From: Marinomonas aquiplantarum | GTDB taxonomy: Bacteria; Pseudomonadota; Gammaproteobacteria; Pseudomonadales; Marinomonadaceae | Direction: 5' to 3' | Assembly: GCF_003314975.1 (NCBI RefSeq) | Contig: NZ_QNRF01000007.1 | Span: 141,915 to 205,914, forward strand | DNA: 64,000 nt | Shown here: piece by piece, positions 22,115-30,782 of the stretch | Numbering within the stretch: the first letter of the stretch is position 1 | How the letters are laid out: every line of letters begins with the position of its first letter | The notes under the pieces: generated by a model | Databases searched by the model: none | The model's input: the letters and a program-made list of their open reading frames with translations, nothing else | What the model was told of the DNA's origin: nothing | Made by a program: the position numbers and the translations under genes

Positions 22115-22203
22115 GGGTGTGTAGCTCAGTTAGGATTTTGTCCTTATAAGGCGCATTGATAGCAGTAGTTTAGAGCTCCGATCGGAAGATCTAAAATTGC
22201 AAC
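22115..22203 (+). pseudogene. tRNA-Val-like remnant 2
   Basis: 89 nt, the same length as remnant 1 and clearly its homologue, but with anticodon-like loop CTTATAA and several other changes. The 5' 17 bases are identical to tRNA-Val; T arm and 3' acceptor are lost. The GATC-GGAA-GATC hairpin before the next tRNA is kept. Confidence 0.75.
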
Positions 22204-22279
22204 GGGTGTGTAGCTCAGTTGGGAGAGCGTCGCCCTTACAAGGCGAATGTCGGGAGTTCGAACCTCTCCACACCCACCA
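22204..22279 (+). tRNA. tRNA-Val(TAC), copy 3
   Basis: Same 76-nt sequence as copy 1, with CCA. Confidence 0.97.
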
Positions 22280-22313
22280 CTTATAGGAGAGTGGCTAAAC
22301 AACCTATAACAAT

Positions 22314-22390
22314 GGAGCGGTAGTTCAGTTGGTTAGAATACCTGCCTGTCACGCAGGGGGTCGCGGGTTCGAGTCCCGTCCGTTCCGCCA
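22314..22390 (+). tRNA. tRNA-Asp(GTC), copy 3
   Basis: Same 77-nt sequence as copy 1; the spacer to the Val before it differs by two bases from the other two units. Confidence 0.97.
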
Positions 22391-22436
22391 CTTACTTTTG
22401 ATAGGGTAAGTTGGTAAGTAATACCATCATTATGAT

Positions 22437-22531
22437 GGGTGTGTAGCTCAGTTAGGATTTCGTCCTGACAAGGTAGATTGAAATAGGTAGTTAAGAACTC
22501 CTCATCTTTCCTCAAGATGTAAAACTATAAT
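22437..22531 (+). pseudogene. tRNA-Val-like remnant 3
   Basis: 95 nt. 5' part as in tRNA-Val, anticodon-like loop CTGACAA, no T arm or 3' acceptor strand. Ends with a CATCTT-TCCTC-AAGATG hairpin and TAAAACT. The next 95 bases repeat it exactly. Confidence 0.75.
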
Positions 22532-22626
22532 GGGTGTGTAGCTCAGTTAGGATTTCGTCCTGACAAGGTAGATTGAAATAGGTAGTTAAGAACTCCTCAT
22601 CTTTCCTCAAGATGTAAAACTATAAT
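22532..22626 (+). pseudogene. tRNA-Val-like remnant 4 (perfect tandem copy of remnant 3)
   Basis: 95 nt identical to 22437-22531, directly abutting it and followed by the last intact tRNA-Val. Confidence 0.75.
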
Positions 22627-22702
22627 GGGTGTGTAGCTCAGTTGGGAGAGCGTCGCCCTTACAAGGCGAATGTCGGGAGTTCGAACCTCTCCACACCCAC
22701 CA
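22627..22702 (+). tRNA. tRNA-Val(TAC), copy 4
   Basis: Same 76-nt sequence as copy 1, with CCA; last gene of the array. No clear terminator follows. Confidence 0.97.
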
Positions 22703-23138
22703 CTCATTTCTCTCATATCTTCTGAAATAATCCAATTCTAATAAAGATCCATGATTGCCTTTGTTGTCACACATTTTGCTGTTTCAATTTCCAGGTTTTA
22801 AATTTCCTTTATGTTATTACTTTGTTTCATTTTATAGCTTGGTATCTAACTTAGCATTGGGTTTTGTGAGACTTTCTAGTTTTTGCTCAATAATAGTCAA
22901 TGTTAGAATTCGTCTAAGTATAAAGTTTTGTTGCTTGAGTATGGTCTATACTTTTCACTTAATTCCTTCTGTATCAACAAGTCTTTAATGTGTCCAAACG
23001 TAATGTTTCGAAGTTATTTTTTGCATATTGTATTGCGCATGAAATACATACTGGTAATATCATATGACGGGACTCTATAATAGAAACGTATAAAGTGATA
23101 AATCGTATATTCCAATAAAAATAATAATGGAGATTATT
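22703..23138. other. A/T-rich intergenic region before the FadL-type gene
   Basis: A 436-bp gap. An open frame at 22755-22988 has low-complexity hydrophobic composition and no ribosome site, so I do not call it. A TATAAT box at 23076-23081 could be the -10 of the downstream porin gene, with a weak -35 near 23052. Confidence 0.45.
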
Positions 23139-24434
23139 ATGACTACCTCATCTAAAGGTTTGTTTAAAGCAAGTGTTGTTGCCGTGTCTGTTGCGGCAGC
23201 GTCTAGTGCCTATTCAGCTGGTTTTGCTTTAAACGACCACAGTGCGACCGCTTCTGGTGCAGCGCTTGCTGGTGCTGCCGCCTCTACTAGTGACATTTCT
23301 TTTAGCTTCTGGAACCCTGCTCTCTTTGCAAACGCTGATACGACGACTTTCATGGCCTCCGGTGCTTATGTGATGCCGAGTATGGATGTGACAGTTAATT
23401 CTGCTACAGATGCAACTACTAACAGCTTGGGGACAGAAGCTACAGATGATTCTGTTGACAATAGTTTGGTGCCTTCATTGTATTTTGCAAAGCCTATTTC
23501 TGATAAAACGGTGGCCGGTATTTCTTTAAATGTGCCTTTTGGTTTGTCAGGGGATTATGGGCAAGACTGGGCTGGTCGTTTACATGCAACTGAAACGGGT
23601 ATTCAAGATATCGCCTTGAGTTTTGCCTTGGCACATCGTGTTTCCGAAAAGCTTTCTGTAGGTGCGAGCGTACAACTTCATCAAGCTGAAGTTATTTTAG
23701 AATCAGCAGTTGGTGCGCCTAATCACCCAACTCTTCAAGAGGGGATTGGCCGTATTGAGGCAGACGCTACAGGAATTGGTTTTAGTGTCGGTGTGATGTT
23801 TGAACCTGTTAAAGGGACTCGATTAGGTGCGGGTTACCGTAGTGAAGTGGACTTTGACTTCGAAGGTGATGTTAAATATACAAATATAAATGCCGCATTA
23901 GCAGCAAATAATAGCCTTGAAGATGCTAGTGTTACAGATTCAATCACTTTCCCTTCTGTTTTGACCTTGAGTGTTGAGCATGATCTTTCCGATAAGTTGA
24001 CGCTTGGTTTGTCTGCTATCAGAACTGGTTGGGGGTCAATGGATGGAATCAACATTGATTTTGATAGCAATCAAGACAACTCTGTATTGACGTTTGGCTT
24101 TGAAGACCAATGGATGTATTCTGCCGGTGTAAACTATGTTTACTCTGATAAGTTAACCCTACGTACTGGTATCGCGATGGACAATTCCCCTGTCACTGAT
24201 GAATACCGCTCAGCGAGAACACCGGATGGGGATCGTAAGTGGATCTCAGTCGGTGCCACTTATGACTTTAATGATATGACCTCAGCGAGCTTTGCCTTTA
24301 CACATGTCATGATTGAAGATGTGACGGTGAATAGAGATGGTTCATTAGATGAAGATTCTTCTCGTGGTACATTAAATGCAGACTACGAGTCATCTGCGAA
24401 TGTAGTATCCGCTGCTATCAGCATGGCGTTTTAA
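23139..24434 (+). CDS. OmpP1/FadL-family outer membrane transporter
   Basis: Predicted 14-strand outer membrane channel for long-chain fatty acids or other hydrophobic compounds. The mature protein after the signal peptide (about residues 1-27, ending SSAYSA) begins GFALNDHSATASG. The FadL NPA motif is visible in FWNPALFANAD, and amphipathic beta strands run to the terminal Phe (ISMAF), as expected for BAM substrates. The start at 23139 is chosen because GGAG ends seven bases upstream; ATG 23127 overlaps that site. It is monocistronic with a strong terminator. Confidence 0.9.
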   Translation: MTTSSKGLFKASVVAVSVAAASSAYSAGFALNDHSATASGAALAGAAASTSDISFSFWNPALFANADTTTFMASGAYVMPSMDVTVNSATDATTNSLGTEATDDSVDNSLVPSLYFAKPISDKTVAGISLNVPFGLSGDYGQDWAGRLHATETGIQDIALSFALAHRVSEKLSVGASVQLHQAEVILESAVGAPNHPTLQEGIGRIEADATGIGFSVGVMFEPVKGTRLGAGYRSEVDFDFEGDVKYTNINAALAANNSLEDASVTDSITFPSVLTLSVEHDLSDKLTLGLSAIRTGWGSMDGINIDFDSNQDNSVLTFGFEDQWMYSAGVNYVYSDKLTLRTGIAMDNSPVTDEYRSARTPDGDRKWISVGATYDFNDMTSASFAFTHVMIEDVTVNRDGSLDEDSSRGTLNADYESSANVVSAAISMAF

Positions 24435-24457
24435 TCTGAGTTGTTTTTCTCAACAAC

Positions 24458-24489
24458 ATAAAACCAGAGCCTAGGCTCTGGTTTTTTTT
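24458..24489 (+). terminator. Terminator after the FadL-type gene
   Basis: Perfect palindrome CCAGAGCCTAGGCTCTGG extended by AAAA/TTTT and followed by eight T. Confidence 0.92.
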
Positions 24490-24702
24490 GCGTCGAATTT
24501 AGGTTGCGATACTTTTTTATTGAGTTCTATGATTATTAATATCTAGATAACGTGGATATTTTCATGAGGTGTGGACTTCCCAGACTTTACTAGGAAGGTG
24601 TGATGGTCTTGCGATGAGAGGCTAGGTGATTAAGTACTAAGGCGTCTTATGTCTGTTGGTTGTATGAATGAGGTGGAAAAGGGGGTCATGTCAGATGACG
24701 AA

Positions 24703-26955
24703 TTAGTACACCATTCTATGTTGTTTGGCTTTTTCATGGCCATTAGCTGTCCAGTCCGAAAGCGGTGATGGCTTGGCGTAATAATAGCCTTGTAGGGTGT
24801 GGCAGCCAAGGGCAATAAGCAGAGTTGCTTGCTCTTTGGTTTCAATGCCTTCCGCTATGACTTGCATATTAAGTGAGTTGGCTAGTTGAATGGTGGATTT
24901 TACGATATCAACATGTCGCTGGTCTTGCGGTAATGGCGAAACAAATCGACGGTCAATTTTCAGAATGTTGGCTGGTATGTCGACCAATTGTCCAAGAGAG
25001 GCCTGGCCGGTACCAAAGTCATCAATGGCAATAGAATAGCCGTATTGTGACAGGCTACGTAGGCGTTTGTGTATTAATGGGTGAGTCATGACAGAGCTGG
25101 TTTCTGTGATCTCTAGCTCTAACATTTCGCTTAACCAAGGATTGTCTGCGATCAGGGTCATCAGCAAGGCAAAAAACGCGTCATTCATTAATTCCTGTCC
25201 GGCTAAGTTTAGCGCGATAGGAGTTTTGATGTGCTCTTTATGCCAAACCGTTAGGGTGTCAACCAGTTCTCTGACTAGGTTCTCAGCCAATAATGGCAGC
25301 ATGCCTAAATCTTCTGCTAGTTTAATGAATACCATTGGAGAAACGAATTCCCCTTCATTATTCCAGCGGGCAAGCGCTTCAAAAGAACGGACTTCGCCAT
25401 TTGCGCTGACTTGAGGTTGCAGCCAGATATCGATTTTTTTGTTTTTAATGGCGGCGCTCAGTTTCAAGCCTAAGTTGTGCTCTCTGACCAGTTTGCTTTC
25501 TAAGTTGTGATTATAGAAAGAAAACTTGTCTGTGCTAGTGGAGTACTCTAATGCCATTTCGCAATGTTCTAGTAGTTCTTCTGCTGTCTTTCCATCTGTG
25601 TGGTAATAGGAAATACCGAGTTGATAATCCATATTGAGTTTCTGACCATCGAGCATCAGCTGGGCTGGTAATAAAGATTGGATCAGGGTGGTTAGGTTCT
25701 TTTGGATTAAATGGGTTTGGCTGAGAGGAACAAAACAGGCAAATTTTATACCGCGTAGACGGCCAACAATGGCTTGCTTCGAAAGTTTATTTTGTAAGGC
25801 TTTAGAGAAGCTGAGAATAATTTTATTGGCATTGTCTTTGCCATATTGCTTATTGAGTAGTTTGAACTGACTGATACGAATAATAAACATAGCACCAGTT
25901 AGGTGGTGCTCTTGCTCATTAATCTTCATGTTCACCTGACGACAAAAATTCAAATGATTTGGCAGTAAAGTCAGTAGGTCAAAGTGCGCAAGTCGGCTGT
26001 TGGTTTGTTGTGTACTTTCTAACTTCTGCTGGATGGCACGAAACTCGGTCATATTATCCAAGTGTAAAATGTAGTGACCATGATTAGTAAGAGAGGCGCG
26101 ACGGACTTGAATGTGAGTGTCAGTACTATGTTTTAGTGTGCATTCAGCTTTATTTGATTGCCAAAATAGTTTCGACTCATTGTTGAGTGGAGAGAGCCAG
26201 TCGCCCATTCGAGTGCCTGAAAAAACAGTGGTGTCTTTTTGACCAAGTAACTTTTTGGCTAGCTGATTGGCTTTTATCAAAACCCCACGCTGATCACATA
26301 ATAGAGTCGGTGTTCCTGTGTTCTCAAAGAACTCTTCATACAATAGATAGTTTTCGTTGAGCTTACGATAAAGCGCTCGCATACGAGCACTGTGGTTTTC
26401 TAATGCATGTATGATTTGTGATACCGCCAAGGGCAAGCCAATATTCAGAGTCATAAAGGTCAGCAATTGGAAGTAAAATGAAGAAGACTCATTAGCAGGT
26501 AAACTGTCTAACCACTGGGTGGTGACAAAATAAAACGGGACTAAATTGAGAGTCATGACGACCAAAGAAGCTTTAAAGCTAAACAAGAGTCGAGTAATTA
26601 AAGGGATAGAATAAAGCGCAATAAGGGCGTACTTTTCAGATTCTTTTTCTGGATTCGTGAACAGCATAATCCCGCTTACTAGGACAAGCGATAACACGAA
26701 CAAAAATGCGCAACTTTGGGAATATTTTTTACTGAAGTAAAGCAGAGAAAATAATACACACAGGTATAGGCTATTCATTTCAAAGAAGAAAAGCTCACCA
26801 TGGGTAAACACTGAGTGTAGCTCTGAAATAAAGAAAATACTGATGGTCAATGCTATCAGGATACGAAGTATGCTCAGTTGAAAGGAGCCCTCGCTCTGTC
26901 CACTGGTGTGATTCGAATCAATAAAAAAATACTGCTTAAGAGAGTCTATCAACAT
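24703..26955 (-). CDS. Membrane-anchored PAS-(degenerate GGDEF)-EAL protein, likely c-di-GMP phosphodiesterase
   Basis: The 750-residue protein has five or six hydrophobic segments in residues 25-200, a PAS-like region (about 215-320; EFFENTGTPTLLCDQRGVL), a GGDEF-type domain (about 335-490) and an EAL domain (about 500-745). The GGDEF signature is replaced by LRGIKF, so cyclase activity is unlikely. The EAL domain keeps FEALARW, LELEITETS, IAIDDFGTGQASL, KIDRRFV and VIAEGIET, so it should hydrolyse c-di-GMP. Transcribed alone from the minus strand; no partner gene nearby. Confidence 0.9.
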   Translation of the reverse strand: MLIDSLKQYFFIDSNHTSGQSEGSFQLSILRILIALTISIFFISELHSVFTHGELFFFEMNSLYLCVLFSLLYFSKKYSQSCAFLFVLSLVLVSGIMLFTNPEKESEKYALIALYSIPLITRLLFSFKASLVVMTLNLVPFYFVTTQWLDSLPANESSSFYFQLLTFMTLNIGLPLAVSQIIHALENHSARMRALYRKLNENYLLYEEFFENTGTPTLLCDQRGVLIKANQLAKKLLGQKDTTVFSGTRMGDWLSPLNNESKLFWQSNKAECTLKHSTDTHIQVRRASLTNHGHYILHLDNMTEFRAIQQKLESTQQTNSRLAHFDLLTLLPNHLNFCRQVNMKINEQEHHLTGAMFIIRISQFKLLNKQYGKDNANKIILSFSKALQNKLSKQAIVGRLRGIKFACFVPLSQTHLIQKNLTTLIQSLLPAQLMLDGQKLNMDYQLGISYYHTDGKTAEELLEHCEMALEYSTSTDKFSFYNHNLESKLVREHNLGLKLSAAIKNKKIDIWLQPQVSANGEVRSFEALARWNNEGEFVSPMVFIKLAEDLGMLPLLAENLVRELVDTLTVWHKEHIKTPIALNLAGQELMNDAFFALLMTLIADNPWLSEMLELEITETSSVMTHPLIHKRLRSLSQYGYSIAIDDFGTGQASLGQLVDIPANILKIDRRFVSPLPQDQRHVDIVKSTIQLANSLNMQVIAEGIETKEQATLLIALGCHTLQGYYYAKPSPLSDWTANGHEKAKQHRMVY

Positions 26956-27065
26956 TAATCAACTTCATAATGTAAAAAGAAAAAAGCCACATAAAACGGC
27001 TTGTTCTAGACAGTACCGAAAAATAGTGGCTTTGACCATGCAAGAAAGGGCTTATATCTAAATAA

Positions 27066-28169
27066 TTATGTATTAATTTGCCGTAAATGGTTGTCCCAGT
27101 GAACTGTTGGGTGTTTATTGATCAAATCGATGTGTTCACGAACCGGATTGCTGACATATTGATTGCCAGTACCAGCTGTCAGAATAAACTCATGCGCATT
27201 CTCGTGAGCGACCAAACCACAAACATCGCGGCAGTTATCTACGCCTAGAAAGGTTTTTGTGTCCACATGCCAATAGGCGACAAAACCGCCGCGAGGGGTG
27301 CTAATGGCTAATACTTCCCCAGACTGATCAAAACACACGCTACCGCAATATTGCTTAAAACGAGCTCTCACTTGTTCTGGGATGGGTAAATAATCTAACT
27401 CTGGCTGGTCAATACGAGATAAAGCAACCAATGGTACCTGATCCCATAGTGGGCCTTGATATTGAAAACCAAGTGCCACAGTGCCTTGCTGATTAACATC
27501 TAAGTGGCGAATGCTTAGCTGATGTAAATGTTTGGGGTTAGCAACTTGATTTAATGGTTTGCCATCCTTTAATGATAAATAGGTCACATTTGGTGACATG
27601 GTATCCAAGTTAAGAATGTTGCGATCATTATCTGGGTGAGTTTTTAAGCCGCCATTGGCAATCACCAAAACGTCATCATGAAGTAAAACCGATTCATGGG
27701 GGCCAATGCCATGGCTTGAGAACACGTTTAGAATTTGGCCGCTTGGCCACCCACGAACAAACACCTTACCCTCACCAGACGGGTAGTGATTTTCTTGCGT
27801 GATTAAGCGCTGCCCATCTCGTGTAAAAAGTGCATGACCGTAAAAATGGTGGTCTTTTTCAGGCTCAATGCGGATGATTTTTTCATGACTTGCAACATTA
27901 AAAAAATCAATAAAAAAGCCAGGTCGTCGTGCCACAATACCAACAATTGCCTGGTTTGGGTGGACAACTGGTGCGTGAGCTCGATCCGGTAACTCGGTTT
28001 GCCAAACTAGGTTACCCTTGACGTCAAATAGACCAAAAAAATGTTCTGTTTTACTCTGTGAGAAAGCTGAAGCGAATAAGCTTTTATCCTCAGAAACGGC
28101 AATTGAAGCCCAAGACGGTGCGCTGGCAAGCACACCGCTCAGCGCTAGGAAATGTCGTCGTGATAACAT
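27066..28169 (-). CDS. DUF1513 family protein (iron cluster)
   Basis: A 367-residue exported protein of the DUF1513 family, predicted to form a beta-propeller-like fold. The N-terminus MLSRRHFLALSGVLASAPSW carries a twin-Arg motif consistent with Tat export. Start at 28169 is chosen because GGAG lies six bases upstream; ATGs further up overlap the preceding gene. Genes of this family stand beside imelysin and DUF1111 genes in many marine bacteria, where the set is iron-regulated; the biochemical role is unknown. Confidence 0.85.
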   Translation of the reverse strand: MLSRRHFLALSGVLASAPSWASIAVSEDKSLFASAFSQSKTEHFFGLFDVKGNLVWQTELPDRAHAPVVHPNQAIVGIVARRPGFFIDFFNVASHEKIIRIEPEKDHHFYGHALFTRDGQRLITQENHYPSGEGKVFVRGWPSGQILNVFSSHGIGPHESVLLHDDVLVIANGGLKTHPDNDRNILNLDTMSPNVTYLSLKDGKPLNQVANPKHLHQLSIRHLDVNQQGTVALGFQYQGPLWDQVPLVALSRIDQPELDYLPIPEQVRARFKQYCGSVCFDQSGEVLAISTPRGGFVAYWHVDTKTFLGVDNCRDVCGLVAHENAHEFILTAGTGNQYVSNPVREHIDLINKHPTVHWDNHLRQINT

Positions 28170-28170
28170 C

Positions 28171-29229
28171 CTAATCTCCATCTCGACTATTAAAGCCAAT
28201 CTGGAAACCAAGCTGGGTAACCAGTTGAGTCAAGTAGGTTTGGCTGGCTGAAATGGATTTAATCAGTGGTGTCGCCATTTCAATGCGGTGAGTTTTTGAG
28301 TAACCAGATTGAAAATAATCTGCGGGCAATTGTAGGGCTAATTTCTGATTATTAATTAAAGTCTTTTCAAGTTGATCGGCTAGCTTGGGGTACTGTTGCT
28401 GTGCGATGTCGTACAGTGAAGGTTGGCCAGCATGGTAAATTTTACGGTAAGACAAAAAATTGGCTTGAATAGAAGGTAATGATAGATTGCTGCGATAAAA
28501 TTCCGCCAGTTTTAGGTTTTCATGTCCATTGTAGCCAATTGGGGTTTCCAGCTTGGCGTCTTTAACGGCAGACATGTGCTCAAGCCACTGTTGTAGCACT
28601 TGCTCCAGTGCGGCTTGCTCTGCATCAAACTCCGCGCCATCTTCTGCAAATACCCAATCTTGTGCTCGGCTGCCTTGCCACTGCTTGGCCACGTCATTGG
28701 CACTGCTAAATTGATGCTCTGTCACTTTCTTTAATAGGTGACAGTGGTCTTTGCTTTGCATTGGCGAGAAGTCTGGGTGGTACAAAAGGCTTTCAATGGC
28801 TGTTAGGCCACGCACAGCAATACTGGCCGAAGTCCAAAATTTAGGCGTCTCCATCACACTTGGGTCTTGCTGAGCCAGTGCTCGTAATTGACGTTGAGTA
28901 ACGCCTTTTTTGTCTGGCCAATATTCGAATGCATAGTAGCGCATGAAGTAAGTAACAGGGCCAAAGTTTAACCATTGAACTTGCTGCCAATCGAGTGCAT
29001 TTTTTTGGAAAGCGATTTGCGTCTCAGCTTGGTTTACTTTACTTGGAACGCTGCATAATTGCTTGGTTTGTTGAGCAAGGCTATTAGCAGAAACGGCATA
29101 AGAGTCATAGCCGCTGCGAATAACGTCAGAGATAATGCCATTTAAAGGGCCTTGCCATTGTCCTGCAAAACCGAATAAAGGGGCACTGGCGCTAATCGCA
29201 ACAGCCATGATTTTTGGAAGGTACTTCAT
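28171..29229 (-). CDS. Imelysin family protein (second copy)
   Basis: Periplasmic imelysin-fold (M75-like) protein of 352 residues with a signal peptide (MKYLPKIMAVAISASAPLFGFAG). The family is tied to iron uptake or homeostasis, and most members are not shown to be peptidases. The usual GxHxxE motif reads GLTAIE here, so the His is absent. Start 29229 overlaps the upstream stop (TAATG), which indicates coupling; the frame is open further upstream but that lies inside the neighbour. Confidence 0.82.
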   Translation of the reverse strand: MKYLPKIMAVAISASAPLFGFAGQWQGPLNGIISDVIRSGYDSYAVSANSLAQQTKQLCSVPSKVNQAETQIAFQKNALDWQQVQWLNFGPVTYFMRYYAFEYWPDKKGVTQRQLRALAQQDPSVMETPKFWTSASIAVRGLTAIESLLYHPDFSPMQSKDHCHLLKKVTEHQFSSANDVAKQWQGSRAQDWVFAEDGAEFDAEQAALEQVLQQWLEHMSAVKDAKLETPIGYNGHENLKLAEFYRSNLSLPSIQANFLSYRKIYHAGQPSLYDIAQQQYPKLADQLEKTLINNQKLALQLPADYFQSGYSKTHRIEMATPLIKSISASQTYLTQLVTQLGFQIGFNSRDGD

Positions 29230-30608
29230 TACAACGACTCCAGAAAATAAATGAGTTTTTGGCGATATTCTTTGCTTAAACGTTTGTAAGCTTGTTGACT
29301 CGATTGGGCTTCGCCGCCGTGCCATAAAATAGCCTCTTCGATCGTGCGAGCTCGCCCGTCATGAAGAAAGCCGACTCGTCCGGATACCTTCTCGGATAAG
29401 CCAATTCCCCAAAGGGGAGCGGTTCGCCATTCTTGAGGTTCGGCGGAATAAACAGGAAACCCAGAGCGTAATTCTGCTCCCATATCGTGTAGAAGCATAT
29501 CGGTAAAAGGGTAAAAAGTGCGATTTTTTAAGACTGGATAAGGTGAGTCATTGCCGGTGACCATTTTGGGTGTATGGCAGCTAGCACAACCGGCGTCGAT
29601 GAAAATGTCTTTTCCCGCTAGGAAGTCAGGTTCCGATAAATTTCGCATGGCTGGTGGTGCTGCTAAAGAAACGAATAAATCGACCAGTCGAGATTGCTGT
29701 TTATCGACCTCGAGATTATTAAGGTGCGAGCTGTTGCCATTAGGGCTGTTTAGGCACTCTACTTGTAATGGGGTACAGTCACCTGAAGGAGCCGGAAAAA
29801 GAAGGGTCGATAATCCTAAATCCGTATTAAATGCGAGTTGGTTCTGTGCCGTGACGCTGGGTGTAGAGGCTTTATAACCAAAACGACCAATAACTGGTTT
29901 GTGCTGCCCTGGGATCCAGCTAACTTTTCCACTAATACCATCTTGATTTGTATCGATTGGGTCGGCATTGGCCATTATGTATTGGTCAGGAATATTGTCG
30001 AGCAATCCCATACCAACCAATGAAGGGGTGTTAAGCAAGGTGAATCCTGTATCGGTTTCAAAAGGACCATAATGCAATTTGTCCCAGTGCAGAACCGGCT
30101 TTCGAAGAGATACTTTATGACCATCTGCTAACACCTCCACATGAGTTTGATAGGTCAGGTGAAAGTCGCCTTCGGGGAGTGTTCCATTAGCACTTTGACC
30201 TTGGAGCTGGCCACCATAATGTGCGTCTCCAATATGAGAGTAGATGCCATCATGATGATTCGTTGCGTCTGGATAGCGTTTGCCAAAACGAACCATAAAC
30301 GAAGGAATAGTGGCACCACTTATATGAGCTTCTGGCGCATGGCCACGACCATTGTTGATATGGCAATTGTTACAGGAGCGAGTGTTGTACAGAGGCCCTA
30401 AACCATCACTGGCGGTTGTAGAGGAGGGTGAGGGGACCCAAAATTTCTGAAATACGCCCTCGCCAATGCGAAATTCCAGCTTTTCTTCTGCGGATAAATT
30501 CGGCAAAGGCTGTGAATATTCACTGGCAATTGAAATATTAGTAAAACCAAAAAAGCTGGTAAAAAGACCAGCTAACACTAGTATGTTGTCATTTTTCGAT
30601 CTGGTCAT
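29229..30608 (-). CDS. Di-heme oxidoreductase (DUF1111)
   Basis: Predicted periplasmic cytochrome-like oxidoreductase of 459 residues with an N-terminal signal segment (ends near NISIASE). Two c-type heme sites are visible: CNNCH (about residue 79) and CASCH (about 340). The C-terminal region LHDGRARTIEEAILWHGGEA is typical of the family often called thiol oxidoreductase. It sits between two imelysin genes, so it probably works in the same iron-related periplasmic process. Confidence 0.88.
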   Translation of the reverse strand: MTRSKNDNILVLAGLFTSFFGFTNISIASEYSQPLPNLSAEEKLEFRIGEGVFQKFWVPSPSSTTASDGLGPLYNTRSCNNCHINNGRGHAPEAHISGATIPSFMVRFGKRYPDATNHHDGIYSHIGDAHYGGQLQGQSANGTLPEGDFHLTYQTHVEVLADGHKVSLRKPVLHWDKLHYGPFETDTGFTLLNTPSLVGMGLLDNIPDQYIMANADPIDTNQDGISGKVSWIPGQHKPVIGRFGYKASTPSVTAQNQLAFNTDLGLSTLLFPAPSGDCTPLQVECLNSPNGNSSHLNNLEVDKQQSRLVDLFVSLAAPPAMRNLSEPDFLAGKDIFIDAGCASCHTPKMVTGNDSPYPVLKNRTFYPFTDMLLHDMGAELRSGFPVYSAEPQEWRTAPLWGIGLSEKVSGRVGFLHDGRARTIEEAILWHGGEAQSSQQAYKRLSKEYRQKLIYFLESL

Positions 30609-30782
30609 AGGTTAGGCAAACACCATTTATTGACTCATTACACAAACGTCTTGTGCCCCTATACTCATGTAAAAGGGAAGGGGCAAAATACCCAGTCTGT
30701 TACGACTCGATACTTCACGCCTTCCCTATTATAACGCGACTGTCTTTTGTTATCGCATTAGGATGATTCGATACCAGTGGTA

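Noticed and set aside
22333..22515. Minus-strand ORF with C-terminal GTRTRDPL-like sequence
   Set aside because: It is the antisense of tRNA-Asp and of a tRNA-Val-like remnant; this peptide is a well-known annotation artefact of tRNA genes.
21577..22702. CRISPR array suggested by repeated segments
   Set aside because: The repeats are tRNA genes and their remnants; spacing and sequences do not fit direct repeats with unique spacers.
22755..22988. 77-codon plus-strand ORF after the tRNA array
   Set aside because: No ribosome site, A/T-rich low-complexity hydrophobic translation, no family likeness.
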